DNA of 64,000 nucleotides from Sediminibacterium soli (GCF_009939225.1 NZ_JAACJR010000006.1:434001-498000); one strand, 5' to 3'. Counted from the stretch's first letter, positions 28,101 through 36,304 are shown. Notes: generated from the sequence alone by a model not told the origin. Numbers and translations: made by a program.

Positions 28101-28291
28101 CCTTTGCCAAAGGCGCGGGCGGGGTGGCGCGTTCTACCATCGGCTGGACGGTATTTGGCGGTATGCTTGGGGCAACCTTGCTGGCGATCTTCCTGGTACC
28201 CGTTTTGTTCGTGGTGATCACCAGACTGGCATACGGTAAAAAAGAACTGGCCAGGCTGCGTGCCGAAGCGGTTGATAAACTGGGGGAATAA
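25124..28291 (+). CDS. HAE1-type RND multidrug efflux permease
   Basis: A 1055-aa proton-driven pump of the AcrB/MexB kind with twelve membrane helices. The N terminus MIANTFIKRPVTAIVVSIVIVLLGVLAI is typical. TM4 carries the paired Asp of the proton relay (GIVVDDAIVVVEAVQ) and TM10 the conserved Lys (GLAAKNAILIVEFAKE). Two large periplasmic loops are present. It is the last gene before a strong terminator. Substrates are probably hydrophobic drugs or detergents, inferred from the family. Confidence 0.96.
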   Translation: MIANTFIKRPVTAIVVSIVIVLLGVLAIMNLPISQYPEITPPTVQITGNFTGADAQAVEQSVTTPVETQVNGTPGMAYLQSSSTSDGRTTITATLKVGTNADIAALDIQNRVGIATPQLPDDVKRLGLTTRKRNPSILMLVAMFSPGGTHSVPFVDNYTNLFVRDALLRVAGVGDIFTRADDFSMRIWLQVDKLAQLGITANEVVASLQEQNLQIAAGSVGAPPQNSVQAFEYTVFTNSRLSTEEQFGNVIVRTRPADGSVVHLRDVARIQLGKFSYASNSFVDGKRASYLLVYQAPGSNALETAKGVYQAMANLKKSFPKDIDYVVPFETVSVVEVSIEEVIHTLLEALLLVVLVVFLFLQNWRATLIPVLAIPVSIIGTFAFFVPLGFTINTLTMFGFVLAIGIVVDDAIVVVEAVQHYIDHEKLSAKDATSKAMKDISGPVVAIALILAAVFVPVGFIPGIVGRLYQQFAITIAISVLISAFVALSLTPALCSLMLKPAHQKGQPRGLDKFFFGFNHWFAKLTGRYSRTVTRCVKGAKYVMVLLVCLIVGTGLLFKSKPTGFIPTEDEGRLFVTYELPEASSTTRSLEVLHAIMKNMSETEGIAHYAALGSFNILTGATKSNSGTVFTQLKPWDQRKDKSLQLASLMASIQKKMAAIKGANILVISPPAIPGLGQSGGFTFELEQRESTDDIKQFERVVNNFVAEANKRPEIGRAVSFFTAKTPAYKVDVDREKCKKLGVSISDVYGTMQTYLGSRYINDFTIYGRNFRVVAQADTLFRGDIRNLEQYYVRNQTGTLLPLSAVITYKTIESAPLITHYNLFRSAEITGSPKDGFSSGQAIQALRETAEKVLPAGYGYEFSGLSREEIAAGSSTVYIFSLSIVFVFLFLAALYESWSVPFSVLMAVPTGAFGAILTLSFLPSLTNNVYAQIGLVTLIGLAAKNAILIVEFAKERVDKGMDIVPATIDAVKLRLRPIIMTSLAFILGVLPLAFAKGAGGVARSTIGWTVFGGMLGATLLAIFLVPVLFVVITRLAYGKKELARLRAEAVDKLGE

Positions 28292-28312
28292 GGTCCCCGG
28301 CACGGGGTTGGC

Positions 28313-28348
28313 AAAGCCCGTATCGCACCGGCGATACGGGCTTTTGTT
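28313..28348 (+). terminator. strong intrinsic terminator of the efflux operon
   Basis: A perfect 14-bp stem (28313-28326 with 28331-28344) with loop ACCG is followed by a T-rich tail (TTGTTTG). It lies 21 nt after the RND stop codon. Confidence 0.85.
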
Positions 28349-28421
28349 TGTCCGGCCACAACAAAAAAAATAGTTCCGGCAACGCGGAACCACAAAAACG
28401 TGTCTACAGCAAAACGACGCT

Positions 28422-28826
28422 ATGAAAAATCTGTTTTTTGCAATGCTGGCAATCACCCTCACCGGGGTTGCCTGCTCCAAGAAAGTGGATACGCCGGAAG
28501 ACGACGTAGTTGGCAAATGGCAATGGACCATGTCTGTGGGCGGTTTTTCGGGGCACGATACCATCCGTCCGCCAGCCAATACATCGGTATTCCTTTTGCT
28601 GGATTCCGAAGGCGAATACAAGAAAATCTCGAACGGACAGTCCAGCGCCGAAGGAGAATATTCTGTCGTTGGCATCAACAGTGTTTTTGATAATGAGGAA
28701 GAGTCGGCGATCAGGTTCGATAACAGCGTTGGCAGCGAAAAGATCATCGGCTGGGATAGCGGGAAACTTATTTTAGTTGACAATCACACAGGTGCCTATG
28801 CAACCATCTATACTCGTGTACACTGA
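28422..28826 (+). CDS. small lipoprotein, tandem paralogue 1
   Basis: A 134-aa predicted lipoprotein (MKNLFFAMLAITLTGVACSKK, Cys 18). The mature part (VVGKWQWTMSVGGFSGHDTIRPPANTSVFL, then IGWDSGKLILVDNH...IYTRVH) resembles the small lipocalin-like beta-barrel lipoproteins of Bacteroidota, whose members often start with a GxW signature. The ligand is unknown. A close paralogue follows 147 nt downstream. It is outside the efflux operon because the terminator at 28313 separates them. Confidence 0.82.
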   Translation: MKNLFFAMLAITLTGVACSKKVDTPEDDVVGKWQWTMSVGGFSGHDTIRPPANTSVFLLLDSEGEYKKISNGQSSAEGEYSVVGINSVFDNEEESAIRFDNSVGSEKIIGWDSGKLILVDNHTGAYATIYTRVH

Positions 28827-28973
28827 TTACCAAAGCCGGGGACGCTGCAAACCCGCCAGAAAACATATCCGCAAATGGCCCCCGTTGGGTTCTTTAACAG
28901 TTTGTTAGTACGCACAGACGGAAAAAAGGGGGTGGTGGCAACAAAGTTGTATAGGATATGTAAAAATGACACT

Positions 28974-29375
28974 ATGAAAAAACTGGTTTTTGCAATGCTG
29001 GTTATCACGTTTGTCGGTACTGCGTGCTCCAAAGATGCTGATAAACCAAACGATGTGGTGGGTAAATGGCAGTGGACCATGTCTGTGGGCGGTATGACAG
29101 GTAAAGACACCCTTCGCCCGCCGGCCAATACCACGGTATATCTTTTCCTCAACGCCAACGGCTCTTACCAGAAAACTTCGAACGGGCAGCAGAGCGCTGA
29201 AGGTTACTATTCGATTGTGAGTGTGAAAAGTATCTTCAGCGGACAAATGCAGTCATCGATCAAGTTCGATAACAGCGTGGGCGATGAAAGACTTATCGGC
29301 TGGGACAATGGCAGGCTGATCCTGACAGACAACCACACCGAACCTTATGCCGCTATCTATACGCGGGTAAACTAA
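28974..29375 (+). CDS. small lipoprotein, tandem paralogue 2
   Basis: The ATG at 28974 opens a lipoprotein signal (MKKLVFAMLVITFVGTACSKD, Cys 18), giving 133 aa. By eye the mature sequence matches its upstream neighbour over the whole length, with shared blocks DVVGKWQWTMSVGG, LRPPANT, FDNSVG, IGWD and DNHT. The pair arose by tandem duplication and has diverged mainly in the middle third. The gene ends at a bidirectional terminator. Confidence 0.82.
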   Translation: MKKLVFAMLVITFVGTACSKDADKPNDVVGKWQWTMSVGGMTGKDTLRPPANTTVYLFLNANGSYQKTSNGQQSAEGYYSIVSVKSIFSGQMQSSIKFDNSVGDERLIGWDNGRLILTDNHTEPYAAIYTRVN

Positions 29376-29377
29376 GT

Positions 29378-29424
29378 AAAAAAAAGCCTCAGGTCCGCGT
29401 GTGCAAACCTGAGGCTTTTTTATG
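29378..29424. terminator. bidirectional terminator
   Basis: AAAAAGCCTCAGGT at 29381-29394 pairs with its exact complement at 29407-29420. The A run on one side and T run on the other allow use by both convergent genes. Confidence 0.88.
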
Positions 29425-29429
29425 TCGCA

Positions 29430-30644
29430 TTATTGATACAACAAATATTTTTTGCGCATCTCTTTGTACTGGCTGAGCCCCGGCTCCCAGCTTTTCCTGA
29501 TCTCCGCTTCACTTACACCATCGATGATCTGCTGGCGGAAATTGCCTACGCCGATCAGTTTTTCAATCGTACCCATTTCCCTGCTCAGTTTGGAATCGAA
29601 AAATTTTTCTTTATGCGGATGGTTCCTGTAAAGTTCAATGATCCATTGCAGGTTGATCTGTTTCTTTTTCCGCAGTTGCGAAACATCGTAGCTCCTGAGA
29701 TCGAGACCATAACAAACCTGGTCTTTGAACAAGGGGGTTTCTGCCATGCCCTTGATGCCGGTGGGGGTATAGGAAAACGCGTAAACGCCTTTCAGTTCCG
29801 GACTGCCGATCACGGTGAAGGGGAAGTAGGTGCCGCGCCCGTGGTTCAGGTAAATACCTTCAAACAAACAGGTGGAAGGGTACAGCAGTACCGCCTGCTG
29901 CGTATTCAGGTTGGGAGAGGGTTTTACCGGAAGGGTATAGGGCATATCGTGTTTGTAATTGGCAACCGGTATGACCCGGACAGGGCATGTTACTTTATTG
30001 GCCAGCCAGCCCTCGCCATTGGCCATCTGCGCAAACTCGCCGATTGTTAATCCATGCGATACCGGGATAGGGAACATACCGATCCCCGATTTGTATTTCA
30101 TATCGAGCACCGGCCCGTCGATCAGGTAACCATTCGGATTGGGTCTGTCCAGTATCAGCAGTTCCTTGTTGCTCTCGTAACAGGCTTCCATGAGTCTTGC
30201 CAGCGCATTGATATTGGTATAGAACCGGCAGCCTACATCCTGCAGGTCGTAGATCATCACGTCCACATCGGCAAGGTCTTCCTTGGTGGGTTTGTTCTTG
30301 GGTCCGTACAACGAGATCACGGGAATACCGGTAACCGGATCGGTTTCATCCGCAACTTTGGCTCCGGCGCTTGCATTGCCCCGGAAACCATGCTCCGGTC
30401 CAAACACTTTTACGATGTGTACGCCAAGCTTCTGCAGGCTGTCTACCAGGTGCTTGCCACCGATCACCGTGGTGGGATTGGCAAGAATGGCCACCCTTTT
30501 ACCTTTCAGCAAAGGCAGGTATTTTTCGGTCTGGTCTGCCCCTGTGCGGATCTGTTTGTTGCTGGCTTTGTTTTTTTGTGCGTTGCCCAATGTGCAGGTA
30601 AAAAGCAACAGGCAGGCAATGGTGTGGGTCAGGATCGGTTTCAT
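29430..30644 (-). CDS. exo-beta-N-acetylmuramidase NamZ family (DUF1343)
   Basis: A 404-aa exported protein (signal peptide MKPILTHTIACLLLFTCTLGNAQ). The DUF1343 core is full length, with signatures FGPEHGFRGNASAGAKV, VDVMIYDLQDVGCRFYTNI and ILDRPNPNGYLIDGPVL. NamZ enzymes remove terminal N-acetylmuramic acid from peptidoglycan fragments and take part in cell-wall recycling. Periplasmic location follows from the signal. It stands alone on the minus strand. Confidence 0.92.
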   Translation of the reverse strand: MKPILTHTIACLLLFTCTLGNAQKNKASNKQIRTGADQTEKYLPLLKGKRVAILANPTTVIGGKHLVDSLQKLGVHIVKVFGPEHGFRGNASAGAKVADETDPVTGIPVISLYGPKNKPTKEDLADVDVMIYDLQDVGCRFYTNINALARLMEACYESNKELLILDRPNPNGYLIDGPVLDMKYKSGIGMFPIPVSHGLTIGEFAQMANGEGWLANKVTCPVRVIPVANYKHDMPYTLPVKPSPNLNTQQAVLLYPSTCLFEGIYLNHGRGTYFPFTVIGSPELKGVYAFSYTPTGIKGMAETPLFKDQVCYGLDLRSYDVSQLRKKKQINLQWIIELYRNHPHKEKFFDSKLSREMGTIEKLIGVGNFRQQIIDGVSEAEIRKSWEPGLSQYKEMRKKYLLYQ

Positions 30645-30706
30645 GCAATAAATATACAGGAGAAAACAATGACAAAACCTCCCTAACCGGCTGCAGCAGA
30701 ACCGTT

Positions 30707-31399
30707 CTATACCAGGGCTGATAAGTAATTGCTGAGTACCGATATGCCTTCCGCGGCGCCCATTTCTATTTTGGTAAGGTTCGCAACCGAAGGTATGGCC
30801 GGCAGGTTCTTGTCGAGGATGAACTTCGGTGCCTGCACCGGTGCATAGTGCAGCAATCCCGCAGCAGGGTACACTGCCAGCGAAGTGCCGATCACCACGA
30901 AAATATCGGCGGAGGATGTGATGGCTGCAGCGGTTTCTATCAGTGGCACCGGCTCATCAAACCATACGATATCGGGTCTTAACTGGTAACCGTCGGGCGC
31001 CAGGTCGCCGGGTTTGATATCATCGTAAACGGGGTAATTTTTCCGGGGATCGTTTAGGCTGCGCATTTTCAAGATCTCGCCGTGCAGGTGCAGCACCCGG
31101 CTGCTTCCGCCGCGTTCGTGCAGGTCGTCTATATTCTGGGTGATGATGTGTACATTGAAATCTTTTTCCAGCGCCGCCAGACCAATATGCGCTGCGTTGG
31201 GTTCTGCCTCGCGTACGTTCTTCCGGCGCATATTGTAAAAATCAAGCACCAGCGCCGGGTTCCTGGCCCAGCCGCGCGGACTGGCAACTTCGTATACATC
31301 ATATCCTTCCCATAACCCGTCGCTGTCGCGAAATGTTTTCAGCCCGCTCTCGGCGCTGATACCCGCGCCCGTTAGCACCACCAGTTTTTTCTTTTCCAT
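30707..31399 (-). CDS. sirtuin-type NAD-dependent protein deacylase, cysteine-free
   Basis: The start at 31399 gives 230 aa beginning MEKKKLVVLTGAGISAESG, the canonical Sir2 N terminus. NAD-binding motifs GAGISAESG, FRDSDGLWE, TQNIDDLHERGG and catalytic LHGE are present. FYNMRRK matches the Y-x2-R pair that class III sirtuins such as CobB use to bind succinyl-lysine, so desuccinylation is likely. The zinc module has no CxxC pairs; the protein contains no cysteine. It is 44 nt downstream of the EVE gene on the same strand. Confidence 0.92.
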   Translation of the reverse strand: MEKKKLVVLTGAGISAESGLKTFRDSDGLWEGYDVYEVASPRGWARNPALVLDFYNMRRKNVREAEPNAAHIGLAALEKDFNVHIITQNIDDLHERGGSSRVLHLHGEILKMRSLNDPRKNYPVYDDIKPGDLAPDGYQLRPDIVWFDEPVPLIETAAAITSSADIFVVIGTSLAVYPAAGLLHYAPVQAPKFILDKNLPAIPSVANLTKIEMGAAEGISVLSNYLSALV

Positions 31400-31443
31400 C
31401 GGGAGTTGGATAATTGAATGGTTGAGAGGGACAGGGGATTGGG

Positions 31444-31863
31444 TCAGCTTTTCTCGCCCGCCATCTCCATAATGATCTTCCATTCTTCCGGTTTAACGGT
31501 CTGAACGGAGAGGCGGCCAAGTCGGACAAGGTCCATATTGGCCAGGCGTTTGTCGGCTTTTACCTGCGCAAGGGTTACGGCCTGCCGGACCTTTTTATGC
31601 GGTTTGAAATCAACCACCACCCAGTTGGTATCGTCGGTGGTGGGGTCCTGGTAAGCTTCTTTTACCACTTTGGCAATACCCACTATCTCGGTGCCTTCGT
31701 TGCTATGGTACCAGAGGGCCAGGTCGCCCTTCTTCATTGACCGCAGGTTGTTGCGCGCGGCATAGTTGCGTACTCCATCCCAGAAAGTCTGGCCATCTTT
31801 TACAAATTGATCCCAGCTGTATTTGAATGGTTCGGATTTGATCAGCCAGTAAGCCATAGGCAT
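31444..31863 (-). CDS. EVE domain-containing protein
   Basis: A 139-aa single-domain protein with the EVE fold (related to PUA and YTH): MAYWLIKSEPFKYSWDQF, WDGVRNYAARNNLRSMKKGDLALWYHSN and VGIAKVVKEAYQDPT. The Trp/Tyr residues form the expected aromatic cage for a modified base; ligands in the family include modified cytosines. The start may be two codons later (31857). It probably shares a transcript with the sirtuin downstream; a functional link is not shown. Confidence 0.92.
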   Translation of the reverse strand: MPMAYWLIKSEPFKYSWDQFVKDGQTFWDGVRNYAARNNLRSMKKGDLALWYHSNEGTEIVGIAKVVKEAYQDPTTDDTNWVVVDFKPHKKVRQAVTLAQVKADKRLANMDLVRLGRLSVQTVKPEEWKIIMEMAGEKS

Positions 31864-31944
31864 TTATTAAGAATGAATGATCGGTATGTGCCGCATGCAC
31901 AGGTTGTATTGTTTAGTCAGTGCCTGCCCGTCAGCGATGGTGCA

Positions 31945-32664
31945 TTAGCGTTCTCCCGCCAGTACATCCGCCAGGTGCAGCAGTTTCAGTCCTTTGCCTT
32001 TGAATTTATTGCAGCCGTCTATATGCATCAGGCAGCTCATATCGGTGCTGATCAGGTATTCGGCGCCGGTGTCTGCTGCATTGGTGATCTTCTGCTCGCC
32101 CATGGCAATACTGATCGGTTCAAATTTAACCGCAAATGTGCCACCAAAACCGCAGCAGGTTTCCACATCGTTCATTTCCACCAGTTCCAGTCCTTTTACC
32201 TTGCTTAACAGCAACCGTGGCTCTTGTTTGATACCGCATTCACGCAGGGCCGCGCAACTGTCGTGGTACGTGGCTTTACCGTGAAAACTGGCACCCAGAT
32301 CGGTTACGTTCAGTTTTTTCACCAGGAATTCCGAGAACTCAAAGATCCGTTCCGACACTTTTTTGTGCGATATGGTGTCGGCGCTGTTCTCAAACACTTT
32401 TGCATAATAATTACGCACAAATCCCACGCAGCTGGCACTGGGCGCCACGATATAATCCGATCCGGAAAAATCTTTCAGGAACTTGCTGCAGACATCTTTT
32501 GCCTCGCCCCAGAAACCGGCGTTGAATGCCGGCTGGCCGCAGCAGGTCTGGTTGGTGTTATAGGTAACCTTACATCCTGCTTTTTCAAGTACCCTTGCCA
32601 TATTGAAGGCAACATTGGGATACAGCTGGTCTACAAAACAGGGAACGAATAACTGAACGGTCAT
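31945..32664 (-). CDS. LutA/YkgE-like (Fe-S)-binding protein with two CCG domains
   Basis: A 239-aa protein with two cysteine-rich CCG modules (NQTCCGQPAFNAG near 40 and ETCCGFGGTF near 168), as in LutA, HdrB and the GlpC C terminus. In LutABC it supports L-lactate oxidation, but no LutB or LutC gene is adjacent. It may therefore serve another dehydrogenase. It starts 9 nt after ribH on the same strand. Confidence 0.88.
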   Translation of the reverse strand: MTVQLFVPCFVDQLYPNVAFNMARVLEKAGCKVTYNTNQTCCGQPAFNAGFWGEAKDVCSKFLKDFSGSDYIVAPSASCVGFVRNYYAKVFENSADTISHKKVSERIFEFSEFLVKKLNVTDLGASFHGKATYHDSCAALRECGIKQEPRLLLSKVKGLELVEMNDVETCCGFGGTFAVKFEPISIAMGEQKITNAADTGAEYLISTDMSCLMHIDGCNKFKGKGLKLLHLADVLAGER

Positions 32665-32673
32665 GGGAGGGAA

Positions 32674-33153
32674 CTATTTGATTTTCCTGTTCAAAGCTAT
32701 CATTTTCATCGCAGTGATCGCCGCTTCTTCGCCTTTGTGTCCGTGCACACCGCCGATCCTTTCTTTTGCCTGCTGTTCGTTATCCACCGTAAGCACGCCG
32801 AAAATAACGGGTGAATCGATGCTGAGGTTGAGTTGCATCACGCCATCGGTAACGCCCTTGCAAACATAATCGAAATGCGGCGTGTCGCCTTTGATCACGG
32901 CGCCCAGCGTAATGTACGCATCGGGTGTCTGCGCACTGTAGGCATAATGGTGTTTCACCGCAAACGGCAATTCAAAAGCGCCGGGAACCACCAGGGTTTT
33001 GGATGCGATGCCATTGGCGGCCAGTATTTTTTTGGCGCCTGCCTCCAGTTTGTTTACGATAGCGGCGTTCCATTCCGTTTTGACTATTACAACAAAGGCA
33101 TCCTTTAGGGAAGGGATGCCTTTGTCGAGCGTGTTATTGCCTTTGGTGGCCAT
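32674..33153 (-). CDS. ribH: 6,7-dimethyl-8-ribityllumazine synthase
   Basis: A 159-aa riboflavin-pathway enzyme that joins 5-amino-6-ribitylaminouracil with 3,4-dihydroxy-2-butanone 4-phosphate. Motifs: VVKTEWNAAIV (substrate Trp), PGAFELPFAVK, GAVIKGDTPHFDYV with the catalytic His, and FGVLTVDNEQQAKERIGG. It starts two bases after the stop of the upstream TPR gene, so the two are co-transcribed. Confidence 0.96.
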   Translation of the reverse strand: MATKGNNTLDKGIPSLKDAFVVIVKTEWNAAIVNKLEAGAKKILAANGIASKTLVVPGAFELPFAVKHHYAYSAQTPDAYITLGAVIKGDTPHFDYVCKGVTDGVMQLNLSIDSPVIFGVLTVDNEQQAKERIGGVHGHKGEEAAITAMKMIALNRKIK

Positions 33154-33155
33154 GC

Positions 33156-33824
33156 TTAGTTCTTTTCTATGCTCAAACGATAAATGTATTTGTCGGCCTG
33201 AAGACCTTTGTCTGTCTGCGGGTATTTGTCTTTCAGTTCTTTGTACAGTTCCAGCGCCTGCTGTGTATTGCCCGAGGTTTCGGCCAGCAGTCCGGCGCGG
33301 AAAAGGTATTCGGCCGAATTAGCTTCATCATCTTCAAAAGCAGCGGCTGCTTTTTTGTAACTGGCTATCGCATCTTCTTTTTTATTGAGTTCCGAATAGG
33401 CGTCTCCCAGGCAGCCATAGGCCATCAGCTGGATCTGTTTTGCATCTGTGGAGAAATCTTTCAGGTACTTCACTGCATTGTTGAAATCGCCCAGTTTCAG
33501 GTAGCTTACGCCTGCATAGTAATGCGCCAGCTCTGCCGCCCTGGTACCGCCGTAATTACTGATCACATACAGTACGCCCCTGTTCTGTCCGTCGCCGTTC
33601 AGCACCAGGCGCGAAGAATCCATGGCAAAATATTGCTCGGCCTTGAATATCGCTTCGGCCGCTTTTTCTTCTTTGGGTTTTACGATATACTGCTTATACG
33701 CATACCAGCCGCCACCGCCAACGATGACAACAGCCAGTACGATCAGCAAAGGTTTCTGGAACCTGGCCCAGAATCCCTGGATCCTTTCCACCGCCTCATT
33801 GGTTTCTACATGCTTCTCGCTCAT
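33156..33824 (-). CDS. membrane-anchored TPR protein, YfgM-like
   Basis: A 222-aa protein with a short cytoplasmic N terminus, one membrane helix (about 24-42, PLLIVLAVVIVGGGGWYAY) and a periplasmic helical-repeat domain (YYAGVSYLKLGDFNNAVKYL, GDAYSELNKKEDAIASYKKAA, ALELYKELKDKYP). This matches YfgM/TPR_21-like proteins that assist secreted-protein folding at the translocon. It lies between pdhA (49 nt upstream) and ribH. Confidence 0.88.
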   Translation of the reverse strand: MSEKHVETNEAVERIQGFWARFQKPLLIVLAVVIVGGGGWYAYKQYIVKPKEEKAAEAIFKAEQYFAMDSSRLVLNGDGQNRGVLYVISNYGGTRAAELAHYYAGVSYLKLGDFNNAVKYLKDFSTDAKQIQLMAYGCLGDAYSELNKKEDAIASYKKAAAAFEDDEANSAEYLFRAGLLAETSGNTQQALELYKELKDKYPQTDKGLQADKYIYRLSIEKN

Positions 33825-33873
33825 ATTTGTATTTTATAAAATGTTTGGTGATTGGTTGCCTGCAAACACAGGA

Positions 33874-34869
33874 TTAATCTACATCGAAAGGATAGTTCTG
33901 ATCGAGGTATACGTCTTTCAGCAACTCACTTTCATCCGGCCATGGACTTTCCTCTGCAAAGGTCACGCTGGCGTCTACCACGCCGCCGATCTTGTCGTCG
34001 ATCGCTTTCAGCTCGTCTTCTGTGGCGAATTTATTTTCGAGGATGGTACTCTTCACACGGGAGATGGGGTCCTGTTCTTTGTATTCATCCACTTCTTCTT
34101 TGGAGCGGTATTTCTGCGGGTCGGAAATGGAATGGCCTTTATACCGGTAGGTCTTGAATTCGAGCAGGGTTGGGCCTTCGCCTTCGCGTGCACGTTTTAC
34201 CGCGCGGGCTACCGCTTCGTGGATGTTCTCTGGGATCATGCCATCCACCATATCCGCAGGCATATCGTATGCATCGGCCAGTTTGTAAATATCCACCACG
34301 TTGCTGGTCCGCTTTACGGAAGTGCCCATGGCGTAGTTGTTGTTCTCGCAGATAAAGATCACCGGCAGCTTCCAGAGCATGGCCAGGTTAAAGGTCTCGT
34401 GCAGGATACCCTGGCGCGCGGCGCCGTCGCCAAAGAAACAAAGCACCACGTTCTGCGTGCCCTTGTATTTCTCCGCAAATGCCAGGCCCGCACCTGTGCC
34501 GATCTGTGCACCTACGATACCATGTCCGCCAAAGAACCGGTGCTCAGCACTGAAAAAGTGCATGCTGCCGCCCTTGCCCTTTGAGCAGCCTGTGGCTTTT
34601 CCGTACAGTTCCGCCATACAGGAGTTGGCCGACATGCCCTTTGCCAGTCCCAGACCGTGGTCGCGGTAGGCCGTGATAAACGGGTCGTCGGGGTTGGTGG
34701 CGGTCATACATCCGGCGGCAATGGCTTCCTGGCCGATATAGGCATGGAAAAAGCCGCGGATCTTACCCGCCATCTTATACATTTCTTCTGCTTTCAGTTC
34801 AAACTGGCGGATAAGCTGCATCAGCTCGTACCAGTAGAGATAAGTTTCTTTGGAAAATTTAGTGGGCAC
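33874..34869 (-). CDS. pdhA: pyruvate dehydrogenase E1 component alpha subunit
   Basis: A 331-aa thiamine diphosphate enzyme subunit with the cofactor motif from GDGAARQG to NNNYAMGT and the C-terminal loop YRYKGHSISDPQKYR, which carries the serine that is phosphorylated in eukaryotic E1 alpha. It decarboxylates pyruvate together with E1 beta; no E1 beta gene is next to it. The start codon is GTG at 34869. The ATG four bases upstream is out of frame. It appears to be the first gene of a minus-strand run through ribH. Confidence 0.94.
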   Translation of the reverse strand: MPTKFSKETYLYWYELMQLIRQFELKAEEMYKMAGKIRGFFHAYIGQEAIAAGCMTATNPDDPFITAYRDHGLGLAKGMSANSCMAELYGKATGCSKGKGGSMHFFSAEHRFFGGHGIVGAQIGTGAGLAFAEKYKGTQNVVLCFFGDGAARQGILHETFNLAMLWKLPVIFICENNNYAMGTSVKRTSNVVDIYKLADAYDMPADMVDGMIPENIHEAVARAVKRAREGEGPTLLEFKTYRYKGHSISDPQKYRSKEEVDEYKEQDPISRVKSTILENKFATEDELKAIDDKIGGVVDASVTFAEESPWPDESELLKDVYLDQNYPFDVD

Positions 34870-34888
34870 TCATCAGAATTTTAGAGGG

Positions 34889-34897
34889 GCAAATATA
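34889..34897 (-). promoter_or_regulatory. -7 box TATATTTGC of pdhA
   Basis: The minus strand reads TATATTTGC, a perfect TAnnTTTG match, 19 nt upstream of the GTG start codon. Confidence 0.6.
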
Positions 34898-35006
34898 GGA
34901 ACAGATGAACAGACGAACAAGGGACAGATAATATTGCCGGCCAGGCAGGTGCTGCCGGTGGATTACGCCCGGAAATCAGTACCTTGAAGAGATTAAAATC
35001 ATATGT

Positions 35007-36239
35007 ATGAAAAAAATTATATTACTACTGGTATTTGCGCCGCTTTTTCTTGCTGCGCAGGAAGGCATGAAGTTCGAGCATGGCCTGAGCTGGAAGGAGA
35101 TCCAGGCAAAAGCGAAAGCCGAGAACAAGTATATCTTCATGGACTGCTTTACCACCTGGTGCGGCCCCTGCACCTATATGACGGAGAATATCTTCCCAAC
35201 CAAGGAGGCCGGTGCGTTTTTTAACGCTAATTTCATTAATGTAAAAGTGCAGTTCGACACCACCAAGAACGATAATGAAGAGGTGAAAAAATGGTTTCCC
35301 GATATGGAGGCCATCAATGCCAGGTACAAGATACGGGCATATCCTACCTACCTGATGTTCAACCCCAATGGCGAAGCAGTACACCGTGCCGTTGGCTCTT
35401 CACCGGTTGAGGTGTTCGTTGAAAAGGGCAAAGACGCGATGGATCCCGCCAAGCAGTATTATCCCAAACTGAAAAAATACGAGGAAGGAGACAGGAGTGC
35501 CGAATTTCTGAAAAGCTTTGCCCTGATAGCCCAGGGAGCGTACGACCTGCAGACCGCCAACACTGCGGCGACCGAGTATATCGCCACGCTTACGGATGTG
35601 TATACAAAGGACAATCTTGAGTTTATCAGCAAATTCACTTCCTCTTCCAAAGACCAGGGCTTTGCATTAATGCTGAACAATGCCGGTAAGGTAAATGCGG
35701 TATTAGGTCCGGATAAGGCGGAGCAAAAGGTAATGGCTATTCTGCTGATGGAAAAGGTATACCCTGCACTGTCAAAAGGACTGAGAGCGAAGAAAGAACC
35801 CAACTGGGATTCTGTGCAGACGGTTCTTGCCGCTTATCCGGGATACCGGGAAGAGGCGCTGGCCAAAGGGAAAATCGTATATTACCAGAATGCCAAGGAC
35901 TGGTCGGGTTTCCAGGCTACGATCGTTGCCTACATGGAGAAATACGGCGCCAAGGCATCGCCTGCGGAACTGAACAATTATGCATGGACCGTTTTTGAGA
36001 ACTGCAAAGACATGAGTTGTGTGGCCCAGGCAATGGAATGGAGCAAACGTTCTTTCCGTGATAAGCCGGAGCCGATGTATATGGATACCTACGCCAATAT
36101 TCTCCATAAAATGGGCCGTACCCAGGAAGCGATTGCCGTTCAGGAAAAAGCGGTCGTGCTGGCAGACGATAAATCCCGGAAAACTTACCAGGACACCCTG
36201 GAGAAAATGAAAAAGGGAGAGAAGACCTGGGTGGATTAG
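35007..36239 (+). CDS. secreted thioredoxin-family protein with C-terminal helical repeats
   Basis: A 410-aa protein. The signal peptide (MKKIILLLVFAPLFLAAQ) precedes a thioredoxin fold (about 25-140) with active site TTWCGPCTYM and the cis-Pro segment RAYPTYLMF. The remaining 270 residues are helical, ending in a TPR-like hairpin (ANILHKMGRTQEAIAVQEKAVVL). A CGPC site suggests reduction or disulfide handling of periplasmic proteins. It is monocistronic, ending at a hairpin shared with the convergent pruA gene. Confidence 0.9.
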   Translation: MKKIILLLVFAPLFLAAQEGMKFEHGLSWKEIQAKAKAENKYIFMDCFTTWCGPCTYMTENIFPTKEAGAFFNANFINVKVQFDTTKNDNEEVKKWFPDMEAINARYKIRAYPTYLMFNPNGEAVHRAVGSSPVEVFVEKGKDAMDPAKQYYPKLKKYEEGDRSAEFLKSFALIAQGAYDLQTANTAATEYIATLTDVYTKDNLEFISKFTSSSKDQGFALMLNNAGKVNAVLGPDKAEQKVMAILLMEKVYPALSKGLRAKKEPNWDSVQTVLAAYPGYREEALAKGKIVYYQNAKDWSGFQATIVAYMEKYGAKASPAELNNYAWTVFENCKDMSCVAQAMEWSKRSFRDKPEPMYMDTYANILHKMGRTQEAIAVQEKAVVLADDKSRKTYQDTLEKMKKGEKTWVD

Positions 36240-36264
36240 CGAGACTGAAAACAGAAGCCAAAAC

Positions 36265-36304
36265 CAAACTAAAAGAAGCGAATGATTTCGCTCCTTTTAG
36301 TTTG
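36265..36304. terminator. bidirectional terminator between thioredoxin gene and pruA
   Basis: CAAACTAAAAG pairs with CTTTTAGTTTG, and AGCGAA pairs with TTCGCT inside it, with one mismatch between the two blocks. The stem lies in the 100-nt space of two convergent genes. Confidence 0.7.

Noticed and set aside
22367..28291. Efflux operon as horizontally acquired resistance island
   Set aside because: Base composition and promoter style match the surroundings, and no mobile-element remnants flank it.
30707..31863. Sirtuin plus EVE protein as an antiphage defence module
   Set aside because: The sirtuin is a stand-alone CobB-like deacylase without effector domains, and the neighbours are metabolic genes.
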